From contig JAUXBS010000091.1 of NCBI GenBank assembly GCA_030619245.1, positions 1-5,786 on the forward strand: DNA of 5,786 nt, given 5' to 3'. The position numbers were made by a program, and so were the translations under genes. Shown here one piece after another: positions 1 through 5,786 of the stretch. The notes beneath the pieces are model-generated. The model worked only from the letters and a program-made list of their open reading frames with translations, was not told the origin of the DNA and made no database searches. Position 1 is the stretch's first letter; each line of letters starts with the position of its first letter. The stretch comes from Clostridia bacterium. Lineage in GTDB: Bacteria > UBA6262 > WVXT01 > JAUXBS01.

Positions 1-1527
1 GATACCAACTGCGCCGTACGCTTCAGCAAGTTTTACAAAATCAGGATTGCCGTCCTTAAGCAGTGTTCCCGAATACCTTTCATTGAAGAACATCTGCTGC
101 CACTGCCTCACCATGCCAAGATAACCGTTGTTGAGTATCGCTATCTTCACTGGAATCTTGTTCTGAACCGCCGTGGACAATTCCTGTATATTCATCTGTA
201 TACTGCCGTCACCCGCTATGTCAAAAATAATCTTATCCGGCTTTCCGAACTGCGCTCCTATGGCAGCGGGAAAACCATAACCCATTGTCCCGAGTCCGCC
301 GCTCGTCAGCAACTGCCTCGGATAATTGTACCTGAAAAACTGCGCGGCCCACATCTGGTTCTGGCCGACCTCGGTTGTAATTATGGCTTTACCCTTTGTT
401 ATCTCATGTATTTTTTCAATAACGTACTGCGGGCGCAGTTTACTGTCATTTTCATAAACCAGCGGCCCTTCGGCTTTCCACTTTTTTATCCTGTCATGCC
501 ACTTCTTCAGGTTCATTTTAATTTTTTCCGCAGCTATAAGTTTATTCAGTTCTTTCAATATATCCTTTGCATCCCCAACCACCGGCAGGTCAGCCGGGAT
601 ATTCTTGCTTATGGACGTCGGGTCAATGTCTATATGTATAATTTTTGCTTTTGGGGCGAATTCACTGACTTTTCCTGTAATCCTGTCATCAAACCTCGCT
701 CCGATTGCCAGGATTAAATCGGAATTCTGTATGGCATGATTGGCATAGTACGTACCATGCATGCCCAGCATGCCAAGGAAGAGCCCGGAATCGGCAGGGT
801 AAGCGCCCAGTCCCATCAGAGTCAACGTAACGGGTATCCCCAGGCTGTCTGCGAATATCCTTAACTCCTTTGACGAATCAGAACTAATGATACCGCCACC
901 CGCGTAGATAATGGGTTTTTTTGCCTTTTTTACCAGGTCCAGGACTTTCTTTATTTGCTGTTGATGCCCTTTGTAAACAGGATTATAACTCCTCATTTTT
1001 ATATTCTCAGGATAATTGAATTCAGTTACCTGCTTTGTAATGTCCATGGGAATGTCAATCAGCACGGGCCCGGGCCGGCCCGTCCTTGCCAGGTAAAATG
1101 CCTTTGCAATGGTAACAGCCAGGTCCTTTATATCCCTTACCATGAAATTATGCTTGGTTATTGACCTCGTAACCCCGGTAGTATCAGCTTCCTGGAACGC
1201 ATCATTCCCGACGAGGTGCGTGGCTACCTGCCCTGTAAAAGCCACCATCGGTATTGAATCCATGTATGCCGTCGCAAGCCCCGTGGCAAGATTGGTCGCG
1301 CCGGGCCCGGACGTCGCAATGCACACACCTACCTTCCCGGTTGCGCGCGCGTAACCGTCAGCCATATGCGCCGCCCCCTGTTCATGCCTGGCCAGGATAA
1401 ATTTAACGGGAGCATCATATATAGCGTCAAAAGTTGGCAGTAAAACCCCGCCCGGTATGCCAAACATTATTTCAACTTTTTCTTTCTTCAGGCATTCGGT
1501 TATAATTTCCGCGCCGGTTTTCTTCAT
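1..1527 (-). CDS. ilvB: Acetolactate synthase (acetohydroxyacid synthase) large, catalytic subunit; C-terminus missing
   Basis: This ThDP- and FAD-dependent cytosolic enzyme condenses two pyruvates to 2-acetolactate (Val/Leu), or pyruvate with 2-oxobutyrate to 2-aceto-2-hydroxybutyrate (Ile). I translated the frame by hand: 509 uninterrupted codons run to base 1, and roughly 50-60 C-terminal residues of a usual 550-570 are off the left edge. Visible landmarks are RHEQGA with the ThDP-activating Glu49, SGPGATN at 73-79, the RPGPVLIDIP segment ending the first ThDP domain, RFDDRITG in the central FAD-associated domain, GQNQMWAAQ opening the last domain, and the ThDP/Mg motif GDGS at 439-442 with NN at 466-467. 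Trp476 in GMVRQWQ matches the Trp (W464 of E. coli AHAS II) that favours 2-oxobutyrate as second substrate. The ATG at 1527 is preceded by a strong Shine-Dalgarno and gives the family's normal N-terminus. It lies 17 bp after ilvD. A small regulatory subunit (ilvN/ilvH) may follow beyond the edge, but that cannot be seen. Confidence 0.96.
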   Translation of the reverse strand, partial: MKKTGAEIITECLKKEKVEIMFGIPGGVLLPTFDAIYDAPVKFILARHEQGAAHMADGYARATGKVGVCIATSGPGATNLATGLATAYMDSIPMVAFTGQVATHLVGNDAFQEADTTGVTRSITKHNFMVRDIKDLAVTIAKAFYLARTGRPGPVLIDIPMDITKQVTEFNYPENIKMRSYNPVYKGHQQQIKKVLDLVKKAKKPIIYAGGGIISSDSSKELRIFADSLGIPVTLTLMGLGAYPADSGLFLGMLGMHGTYYANHAIQNSDLILAIGARFDDRITGKVSEFAPKAKIIHIDIDPTSISKNIPADLPVVGDAKDILKELNKLIAAEKIKMNLKKWHDRIKKWKAEGPLVYENDSKLRPQYVIEKIHEITKGKAIITTEVGQNQMWAAQFFRYNYPRQLLTSGGLGTMGYGFPAAIGAQFGKPDKIIFDIAGDGSIQMNIQELSTAVQNKIPVKIAILNNGYLGMVRQWQQMFFNERYSGTLLKDGNPDFVKLAEAYGAVGI

Positions 1528-1535
1528 GAAAATGT

Positions 1536-1544
1536 CTCTCCTTT
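1536..1544 (-). promoter_or_regulatory. Shine-Dalgarno sequence of ilvB
   Basis: Read on the minus strand, AAAGGAGAG fills most of the 17-bp ilvD-ilvB gap. Its AGGAG core (1538-1542) lies 10 nt before the ilvB ATG. It fixes that start. With so short a gap, ilvB is probably translated from the same transcript as ilvD, perhaps by coupling. Confidence 0.8.
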
Positions 1545-3212
1545 TTATTCTTTATCTTTTACCTTTAAAATCGCCCCGGTATTTGCCGATTGTACCATAC
1601 TGCTGTATCTCGCAAGCCACCCCTTATTTATTTTGGGAACGGGCGTCTTCTGTTTGAGTTTCCTTACATCTATTTCAGTATTGGTCAATCTTATGTTAAT
1701 GGCCCTCGCGGGTATATCAATAGTAATATCATCCCCGTCCTTAACTATCCCTATCGCCCCTCCACGCGCTGCCTCGGGTGATACATGGCCTATACAGGGC
1801 CCTCTCGTGCCGCCTGAAAAACGCCCGTCCGTTATAAGGGCTACCGAATTCCCCAGGCCCATGCCTACCAGGGCTGACGTCGGTGAAAGCATCTCCCTCA
1901 TTCCCGGGCCGCCGCACGGCCCCTCGTAACGTATAACAATCACTTCCCCCTTCTTTATTTTCTTCTCCATGATGGCCTTCATTGCCTTCTCCTCGCTGTC
2001 AAACACCCTGGCCTTGCCTTTATGAATCATCATGTTTTCACTCACCGCCGCCTGCTTGACAACACACCCGTCGGGGGCAAGGTTACCGTAAAGCACAGCT
2101 ATACCGCCCTGCTTGCTGTACGCCTTTTTAGTATTCCTTATTATATCGCTGTCACAAACTACGCCCTCCTTCGCCAGGACCTTAATATTCCTGCCGGTAA
2201 CAGTAGGATTATCCTTCATTTTATCCTTCAACACAAAAAGCACTCCCTGAACACCTCCCGCATATTCCAGGTCTTCTATAAAGTATTCGCCTCCCGGGCG
2301 TATGTTTACAAGCTGCGGCGTTGACTTGCTTATCTCGTCAAATTTCTTCAACGGGAGCTCTATTCCCACTTCGTTTGCGATTGCCGGCAGGTGCAGCACC
2401 GTATTCGTTGAGCCGCTAAGAGCCATATCCACTGTTATTGCGTTGTCAAAGGCCTGACTGGTAAGAATCTTCTTTGGAGTAATATTCTGTTTTACCAGGC
2501 TTACAACACGTTCGCCTGACACGTAGGCTATCCTTTTCTTCTTAGCCGAACCTGCAAGAGCCGTGCCGCACCCGGCATACGACATCCCGAGCGCCTCGAT
2601 AAGGCAGGCAGTGGTATTCGCCGTGTACATCCCGGAACACGAACCCTCGCCCGGACAGGCGGTTAACTCCATATTCTTAAGCTCCTGGATGTCTATCTTC
2701 TTTTGCTGAAAACTGCCGACCGCTTCAAAAGCGTCCCTTACCAGGGACCTCCTTTTCATTTTATAATTACCGGAATGCATCGGGCCCGCAGTAACGATAA
2801 TGGAAGGTATATTTACCCGCGCCGCCGCCATCAGCATTCCCGGGTTTATCTTATCACAGTTGGTCAGGAGCACCAGCCCGTCTAACTGATGAGCCAGGGC
2901 AATACTCTCTATCATGTCAGCAATGAGTTCCCTTGAAGGCAGTGAATAATGCATGCCAACATGCCCCATGGCAATACCGTCACAGATGCCGGGTATCCCA
3001 AAAAGGAATGAAACCCCTCCCGCCGAATGGACCCCTTTCTCAATGGCTCTCTCAAGTTCCCTCATCCCGACATGGCCCGGGATAAGGTCCGTGAAACTGG
3101 TTGCCACGCCTATGAAAGGTTTTTCAAGGTCACCGGGGCCTTTCCCTGTCGCATAAAGCAAACTCCTGTTTGGAGCTCTTTCAATACCTCTCTTCATTTT
3201 GTCACTTCTCAT
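1545..3212 (-). CDS. ilvD: Dihydroxy-acid dehydratase
   Basis: This Fe-S enzyme dehydrates 2,3-dihydroxy-isovalerate and 2,3-dihydroxy-3-methylvalerate to the 2-oxo acids that precede Val/Leu and Ile. At 555 residues it has the normal length of the IlvD/Edd family. Cluster- and active-site motifs are present: CDGIAMGH with Asp78, NCDKINPGM with Cys119 and Lys121 (the Lys carbamylated in studied relatives), [13 protein letters not shown] with Cys192, [12 protein letters not shown] near 266-277, [12 protein letters not shown] at 430-441 and TDGRFSGG with the catalytic-type Ser466. The first-Cys position of [2Fe-2S] relatives is Gly46 here (PGH, 45-47), as in the [4Fe-4S] E. coli enzyme. Cys433 replaces the basic residue I would expect in EGP(K/R)GG. 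The ATG at 3212 gives MRSDKMKRG, a common start in this subfamily, and GGGGGT lies 6 nt upstream. An alternative ATG at codon 6 (3197) would lose this conserved N-terminus. The gene lies between cimA and ilvB in one operon. Confidence 0.97.
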   Translation of the reverse strand: MRSDKMKRGIERAPNRSLLYATGKGPGDLEKPFIGVATSFTDLIPGHVGMRELERAIEKGVHSAGGVSFLFGIPGICDGIAMGHVGMHYSLPSRELIADMIESIALAHQLDGLVLLTNCDKINPGMLMAAARVNIPSIIVTAGPMHSGNYKMKRRSLVRDAFEAVGSFQQKKIDIQELKNMELTACPGEGSCSGMYTANTTACLIEALGMSYAGCGTALAGSAKKKRIAYVSGERVVSLVKQNITPKKILTSQAFDNAITVDMALSGSTNTVLHLPAIANEVGIELPLKKFDEISKSTPQLVNIRPGGEYFIEDLEYAGGVQGVLFVLKDKMKDNPTVTGRNIKVLAKEGVVCDSDIIRNTKKAYSKQGGIAVLYGNLAPDGCVVKQAAVSENMMIHKGKARVFDSEEKAMKAIMEKKIKKGEVIVIRYEGPCGGPGMREMLSPTSALVGMGLGNSVALITDGRFSGGTRGPCIGHVSPEAARGGAIGIVKDGDDITIDIPARAINIRLTNTEIDVRKLKQKTPVPKINKGWLARYSSMVQSANTGAILKVKDKE

Positions 3213-3266
3213 AGTGTACCCCCGATCTTAAAGATAAAAAATATTTTATTTTTTCCTTTACAGGTT
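3213..3266 (-). other. cimA-ilvD intergenic gap, AT-rich, with the ilvD Shine-Dalgarno
   Basis: This is the longest noncoding stretch in the window (54 bp). Read towards ilvD it contains an A/T-only tract around 3236-3253, the small inverted repeat ATCTT-T-AAGAT (3225-3235), and a G5 run (3219-3223) followed by T. GGGGGT can pair with the anti-Shine-Dalgarno with one G-U wobble and sits 6 nt before the ilvD ATG. The A/T tract could aid ribosome access or hold a weak promoter, but I see no convincing -35/-10 pair and no terminator hairpin. The operon probably reads through. Confidence 0.5.
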
Positions 3267-4832
3267 TTATTCTTCCTTCAGTAATTTATATTCTATGCTG
3301 TCAACCAGGGCCTGCCAGCTTGCCTCAATGATATTCTCGGATACACCGACCGTCCCCCAGGTATCTTTTTTATCTTTCGACTCAATGACAACCCTTACCC
3401 TGGATTTTGTACCGCCTGTTCCGTTTACAACCCTTACCTTGAAATCCCGAAGGGATACATCCTTCAGTTCAGGGTAGAACCTGTTAAGCCCTTTTCTCAA
3501 GGCAGTGTCAAGCGCTTCAACAGGGCCGTAGCCTTCAGAAACGGTTATTTCATCCTTGCCCTTGACAGAAAGTTTCACTATCGCCTCTGATTTAAGGAAC
3601 CCGCTCCGGTCCTTCCAGATAATAGTCCGGAACCCCTTTAATTTGAAGAAAGTCCTGTGCTTGCCGACCGTCTTCTTCATCAGTAGTTCCAGGGAACCGT
3701 CCGCCCCCTCAAACTGGTATCCAAGGTGCTCCAGTTTCTTCACCTTTTTCAACAACTTCTTCACTTCCGCATCACTCCTGAAAGTGATATTAAATTCCTT
3801 TGCTTTGGATAAAACAGCGCTCTTACCGGAAAGTTCCGACACCAGGAACCTGCGGCTGTTCCCAACCAGCCCGGGCTCTATGTGCTCATAAGTTTTCGTA
3901 TCCCTTTCCATGGCGCTGACGTGTATCCCGCCTTTATGCGCAAAAGCGGAATTACCCACAAAAGGCTGCCTGTTATCCGGATTGAAATTTGCAATACCGT
4001 CAACATCCCTGCAAACCCCGGTCAGGCTTTTCAACTTCCTGTCCGATATACAATCAATACCAAGTTTTAATTTCAGGTTTGGCATAACGGAAGACAGGTT
4101 GGCATTCCCGCACCTTTCACCATAACCGTTAATAGTCCCCTGCACAAGCGCGCAGCCCGCCTGAACGGCAACGATGGAATTGGCGACAGCCAGTCCGGAA
4201 TCATTGTGAGCATGTATCCCGAGGGGAACCTTTATTGATTTCCTGACTTCCTTCAATATATCCTTAATTTGTGATGGCAGTATACCGCCATTGGTGTCAC
4301 ACAAGGTAATATTATCCACCCCTGCGTCCTGAGCCATTTTCAATGTTTTAAGGGCATAGCCCCTGTTATTCACGAAACCGTCAAAAAAATGTTCGGCGTC
4401 AAATATTACCTCCAGGCCTTTTGATTTCAACCACTTCAGGGTTTCCAGTATCATCTTCAGGTTTTCATTAAGGGTTGCCCTCAGGGCGTTCTTCACCTGG
4501 AAATCCCAGCTCTTCCCGAAAATAGCCACCACCCTGGTTTTTGAGTCTATTATTGCCTTGAGATTGGGGTCATGAGCACAATTATTACCCTTGTGCCTCG
4601 TACTGCCAAACGCAGTGATTTTTGCATTCTTCAAGGACAATTTTCCGGCCTTCTTGAAAAACAGTATATCCTTTGGATTTGACCCCGGCCAGCCTCCCTC
4701 AATATAATGAACGCCAAGGCCGTCAAGTATTTTTACTATCTTCAACTTGTCTTGAATTGAGAAATTTACTTCCTCGCCCTGTACGCCGTCACGCAGTGTA
4801 GTATCATATATTAATACTTTTTTTGGAACCAT
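3267..4832 (-). CDS. cimA: (R)-citramalate synthase, CimA/LeuA family
   Basis: CimA condenses acetyl-CoA with pyruvate to (R)-citramalate, the first step of the threonine-independent route to 2-oxobutyrate and isoleucine. The 521 residues match the long citramalate synthase subfamily. The N-terminal TIM barrel carries YDTTLRDG (9-16, catalytic Arg14 and metal ligand Asp15), the subfamily block HYIEGGWPGSNPKD (42-55), HAHND (207-211, metal ligands His207 and His209) and GYGERCGNANL (237-247, metal ligand Asn243). A linker follows with FAHKGGIHVSA (297-307). The C-terminal part, about 390-515, looks like a LeuA-type allosteric dimer domain and ends with GTVGVSENIIEASWQALVDS (494-513). I prefer CimA to 2-isopropylmalate synthase because of the IEGGWPGSNPKD block and the C-terminal pattern, and because no leu genes are adjacent; related re-citrate or homocitrate synthases are less likely. 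The ATG at 4832 has AGGAG 7 nt upstream and lies 14 bp after lysC. Feedback by isoleucine is usual in the family but is not shown by the sequence. Confidence 0.93.
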   Translation of the reverse strand: MVPKKVLIYDTTLRDGVQGEEVNFSIQDKLKIVKILDGLGVHYIEGGWPGSNPKDILFFKKAGKLSLKNAKITAFGSTRHKGNNCAHDPNLKAIIDSKTRVVAIFGKSWDFQVKNALRATLNENLKMILETLKWLKSKGLEVIFDAEHFFDGFVNNRGYALKTLKMAQDAGVDNITLCDTNGGILPSQIKDILKEVRKSIKVPLGIHAHNDSGLAVANSIVAVQAGCALVQGTINGYGERCGNANLSSVMPNLKLKLGIDCISDRKLKSLTGVCRDVDGIANFNPDNRQPFVGNSAFAHKGGIHVSAMERDTKTYEHIEPGLVGNSRRFLVSELSGKSAVLSKAKEFNITFRSDAEVKKLLKKVKKLEHLGYQFEGADGSLELLMKKTVGKHRTFFKLKGFRTIIWKDRSGFLKSEAIVKLSVKGKDEITVSEGYGPVEALDTALRKGLNRFYPELKDVSLRDFKVRVVNGTGGTKSRVRVVIESKDKKDTWGTVGVSENIIEASWQALVDSIEYKLLKEE

Positions 4833-4839
4833 TGTTTTA

Positions 4840-4844
4840 CTCCT
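4840..4844 (-). promoter_or_regulatory. Shine-Dalgarno sequence of cimA
   Basis: Minus-strand AGGAG lies 7 nt before the cimA ATG, inside the 14-bp gap after the lysC TAA. It confirms the start and suggests co-transcription and possible translational coupling with lysC. Confidence 0.8.
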
Positions 4845-4846
4845 GT

Positions 4847-5332
4847 TTATTTTTTCTTACACAACCCGAACCCGCTGTGTATCGCCCTTACCGCCTTTTC
4901 CATATCCCCGGCATCAATCACACAGGATACCCGTATCTCAGAAGTCGCTATCATTTGAATATTTATCTTCTTTGAACCAAGGATGGAAAATAATTTTGCC
5001 GCAACGCCCGAATGGCTCTTCATGCCAACCCCTACGATGGAAACCTTTGCCACCCTGTCACTGTAAATCACCTGCCTTGCTTTAAGGCTTTTCTTGACGC
5101 CCTCCATTATCTTAATGCATTTCTTAAGGTCTCCGTGTTTAATGGTAAATGAAACATCGTTTTCCCCCGATACTGCCGTACTCTGTACAATCATATCCAC
5201 GTTAACGCCGCTCTTTGACAGCGCGCCGAATATCTTCGCAACCACACCAGGCTTGTCTTTTACCCCCGTGATTGCCATTTTAACGTTATCCTTCTCGTGT
5301 GAAACACCGGCAACAACAACTTCCTCCATCAT
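4847..5332 (-). CDS. Probable aspartate kinase beta (regulatory) subunit, nested in-frame within lysC
   Basis: An in-frame internal start is predicted at the first of two tandem ATG codons (5330-5332; the second is 5327-5329). It would give a 161-residue protein, MMEEVVVAGV and onward, containing only the two ACT domains. The ATG pair is preceded by a strong AAGGAGGT sequence. In Bacillus subtilis aspartokinase II and Corynebacterium glutamicum LysC, an internal start at the equivalent kinase/ACT junction yields a beta subunit of about 160-172 residues that joins the full-length alpha chain in an alpha2beta2 enzyme and binds feedback effectors. The position, length and ribosome-binding site here match that arrangement. 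Actual translation is inferred. The alternative is that the Lys-Glu-Val codons AAG GAG GTT merely happen to resemble a Shine-Dalgarno. Confidence 0.68.
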   Translation of the reverse strand: MMEEVVVAGVSHEKDNVKMAITGVKDKPGVVAKIFGALSKSGVNVDMIVQSTAVSGENDVSFTIKHGDLKKCIKIMEGVKKSLKARQVIYSDRVAKVSIVGVGMKSHSGVAAKLFSILGSKKINIQMIATSEIRVSCVIDAGDMEKAVRAIHSGFGLCKKK

Positions 5333-5786
5333 GGGAACCTCCTTGCAGATAATTGTTCCAGACTTCCCGGAAAAGGTAGACCTTACATGTATGTTTACAT
5401 TATATTTCTTCGCAACTTCTATTGAACGCGCCTGCATGACCCGGGCCCCGGAACCCGCCATCTCAAGTATTTCATCATAAGATATCCTGTTAATCTTCCT
5501 CGCCCCGGGAACGATTCTCGGATCAGCGTTATAAACACCTTCAACATCCGTGTATATCTCGCATACACTTGCCTTTAATACTGACGCCAGGGCAACCGCT
5601 GTCAGGTCGGACCCTCCCCTTCCCAGTGTCGTAATATTATCCTCATGGCTTATACCCTGGAATCCCGCTACGATTATTATCTTTCTTTTCTTCAGTTCCC
5701 TGTCTAGCCTTGAGGTGTTTATATTCTTTATCCTTGCCCTGGTATGTGAAATATCCGTCATTATCCCGCACTGCGGGCCGGTAAAC
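4847..5786 (-). CDS. lysC: Aspartate kinase, alpha (full-length) chain; N-terminus missing
   Basis: Aspartate kinase phosphorylates L-aspartate with ATP, the committed step to Lys, Thr, Met and diaminopimelate. The frame stays open to the right edge, so the gene is cut; about 312 of a usual 400-410 residues are present and the KFGGTS nucleotide motif is off the window. The ATG at 5761 is internal, because the codons before it continue the family motif TGPQCGI(M)TD. Numbering from that ATG, visible parts are VAGFQG (31-36), TTLGRGGSD (44-52), IYTDVEGVYNADPRIVPGARK (starting at 69) and SGARVMQARSIEVA (104-117) in the kinase domain. Two C-terminal ACT domains follow: one around 163-205 (ITGVKDKPGVVAKIFGAL) and one from about 239 to the end (VSIVGVGMKSHSGVAAKLF, then TSEIRVSCVI). 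Two ACT domains point to the lysine- and/or threonine-inhibited monofunctional class, not the fusion with homoserine dehydrogenase. It is the most upstream visible gene, 14 bp before cimA. Confidence 0.96.
   Translation of the reverse strand, partial: FTGPQCGIMTDISHTRARIKNINTSRLDRELKKRKIIIVAGFQGISHEDNITTLGRGGSDLTAVALASVLKASVCEIYTDVEGVYNADPRIVPGARKINRISYDEILEMAGSGARVMQARSIEVAKKYNVNIHVRSTFSGKSGTIICKEVPMMEEVVVAGVSHEKDNVKMAITGVKDKPGVVAKIFGALSKSGVNVDMIVQSTAVSGENDVSFTIKHGDLKKCIKIMEGVKKSLKARQVIYSDRVAKVSIVGVGMKSHSGVAAKLFSILGSKKINIQMIATSEIRVSCVIDAGDMEKAVRAIHSGFGLCKKK
5337..5344 (-). promoter_or_regulatory. Internal Shine-Dalgarno for the lysC beta subunit
   Basis: Minus-strand AAGGAGGT is an essentially perfect complement to the 16S rRNA anti-Shine-Dalgarno. 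Its AGGAGG core (5338-5343) lies 5 nt before the first internal ATG and 8 nt before the second, so the second ATG has the better spacing. It lies inside the lysC reading frame, where it encodes Lys-Glu-Val, and is the strongest ribosome-binding site in the window. Confidence 0.7.

Noticed and set aside
1071..1082. Perfect 12-bp palindrome CGGGCCGGCCCG.
   Set aside because: It falls in the conserved TGRPGPV coding segment of ilvB; Gly/Pro/Arg codons explain it, and no related copies were seen.
3225..3235. Inverted repeat ATCTT-A-AAGAT (plus strand) as a terminator or operator.
   Set aside because: The arms are only 5 bp and AT-rich with a one-base loop, and no U-run follows in the direction of transcription; it is too weak to call.
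3236..3266. Possible sigma-70 promoter for ilvD in the AT-rich spacer.
   Set aside because: TAAAAT-like hexamers occur, but no reasonable -35 box lies at 16-18 bp; A/T-rich sequence gives such matches by chance.
406..5480. Many plus-strand open frames of 60-128 codons (for example 5094-5480, 3556-3891, 406-717).
   Set aside because: All lie antisense to strongly conserved minus-strand genes, resemble no family I know, and are low-complexity products of the complementary codon pattern.
5759..5761. ATG at 5761 as the start of lysC.
   Set aside because: The frame is open upstream to the edge and the preceding codons (FTGPQCGI) belong to the conserved aspartate kinase sequence, so the gene is truncated by the window.
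1..5786. Mobile elements, CRISPR arrays, tRNA/rRNA, riboswitch or T-box leaders.
   Set aside because: Essentially the whole window is coding sequence for four housekeeping enzymes; no spaced repeats, terminal inverted repeats or leader-sized gaps exist. Any operon leader would lie beyond the right edge.

Overview
The window is a fragment of one bacterial amino-acid biosynthesis operon. All of its genes lie on the minus strand, so transcription runs from high to low coordinates: aspartate kinase (lysC, N-terminus cut off at the right edge), (R)-citramalate synthase (cimA, complete), dihydroxy-acid dehydratase (ilvD, complete) and acetolactate synthase large subunit (ilvB, C-terminus cut off at the left edge). 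Coding density is close to 100%. The gaps are 14 bp (lysC-cimA), 54 bp (cimA-ilvD) and 17 bp (ilvD-ilvB), and each gene has a recognisable Shine-Dalgarno sequence. I see no RNA gene, mobile element, CRISPR array, terminator or plus-strand gene.

The enzymes fit together as the entry to branched-chain and aspartate-family synthesis. CimA condenses pyruvate with acetyl-CoA to give citramalate. Enzymes of the leuCD/leuB type, not in this window, would turn citramalate into 2-oxobutyrate without using threonine. IlvB, with a small subunit presumably encoded elsewhere, makes acetohydroxybutyrate or acetolactate, and IlvD dehydrates the later dihydroxy-acids to the 2-oxo acids that give isoleucine, valine and leucine. 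Aspartate kinase opens the separate Lys/Thr/Met route, so the operon joins aspartate-family flux to a threonine-independent isoleucine route.

The most notable detail is a near-perfect Shine-Dalgarno sequence followed by two ATG codons inside lysC. It sits where the separately translated beta (regulatory) subunit of alpha2beta2 aspartate kinases begins, so lysC here probably encodes two nested proteins.

The organism is a bacterium of moderate GC content that uses AGG (Arg) and ATA (Ile) codons heavily in all four genes. The PGH motif in IlvD suggests an oxygen-sensitive Fe-S enzyme and so perhaps an anaerobic or microaerophilic lifestyle. The lineage may be an uncultivated phylum (Omnitrophota/Elusimicrobiota-like is only an impression from the protein style). 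No previously undescribed system is evident; this is a mostly conventional biosynthetic operon.
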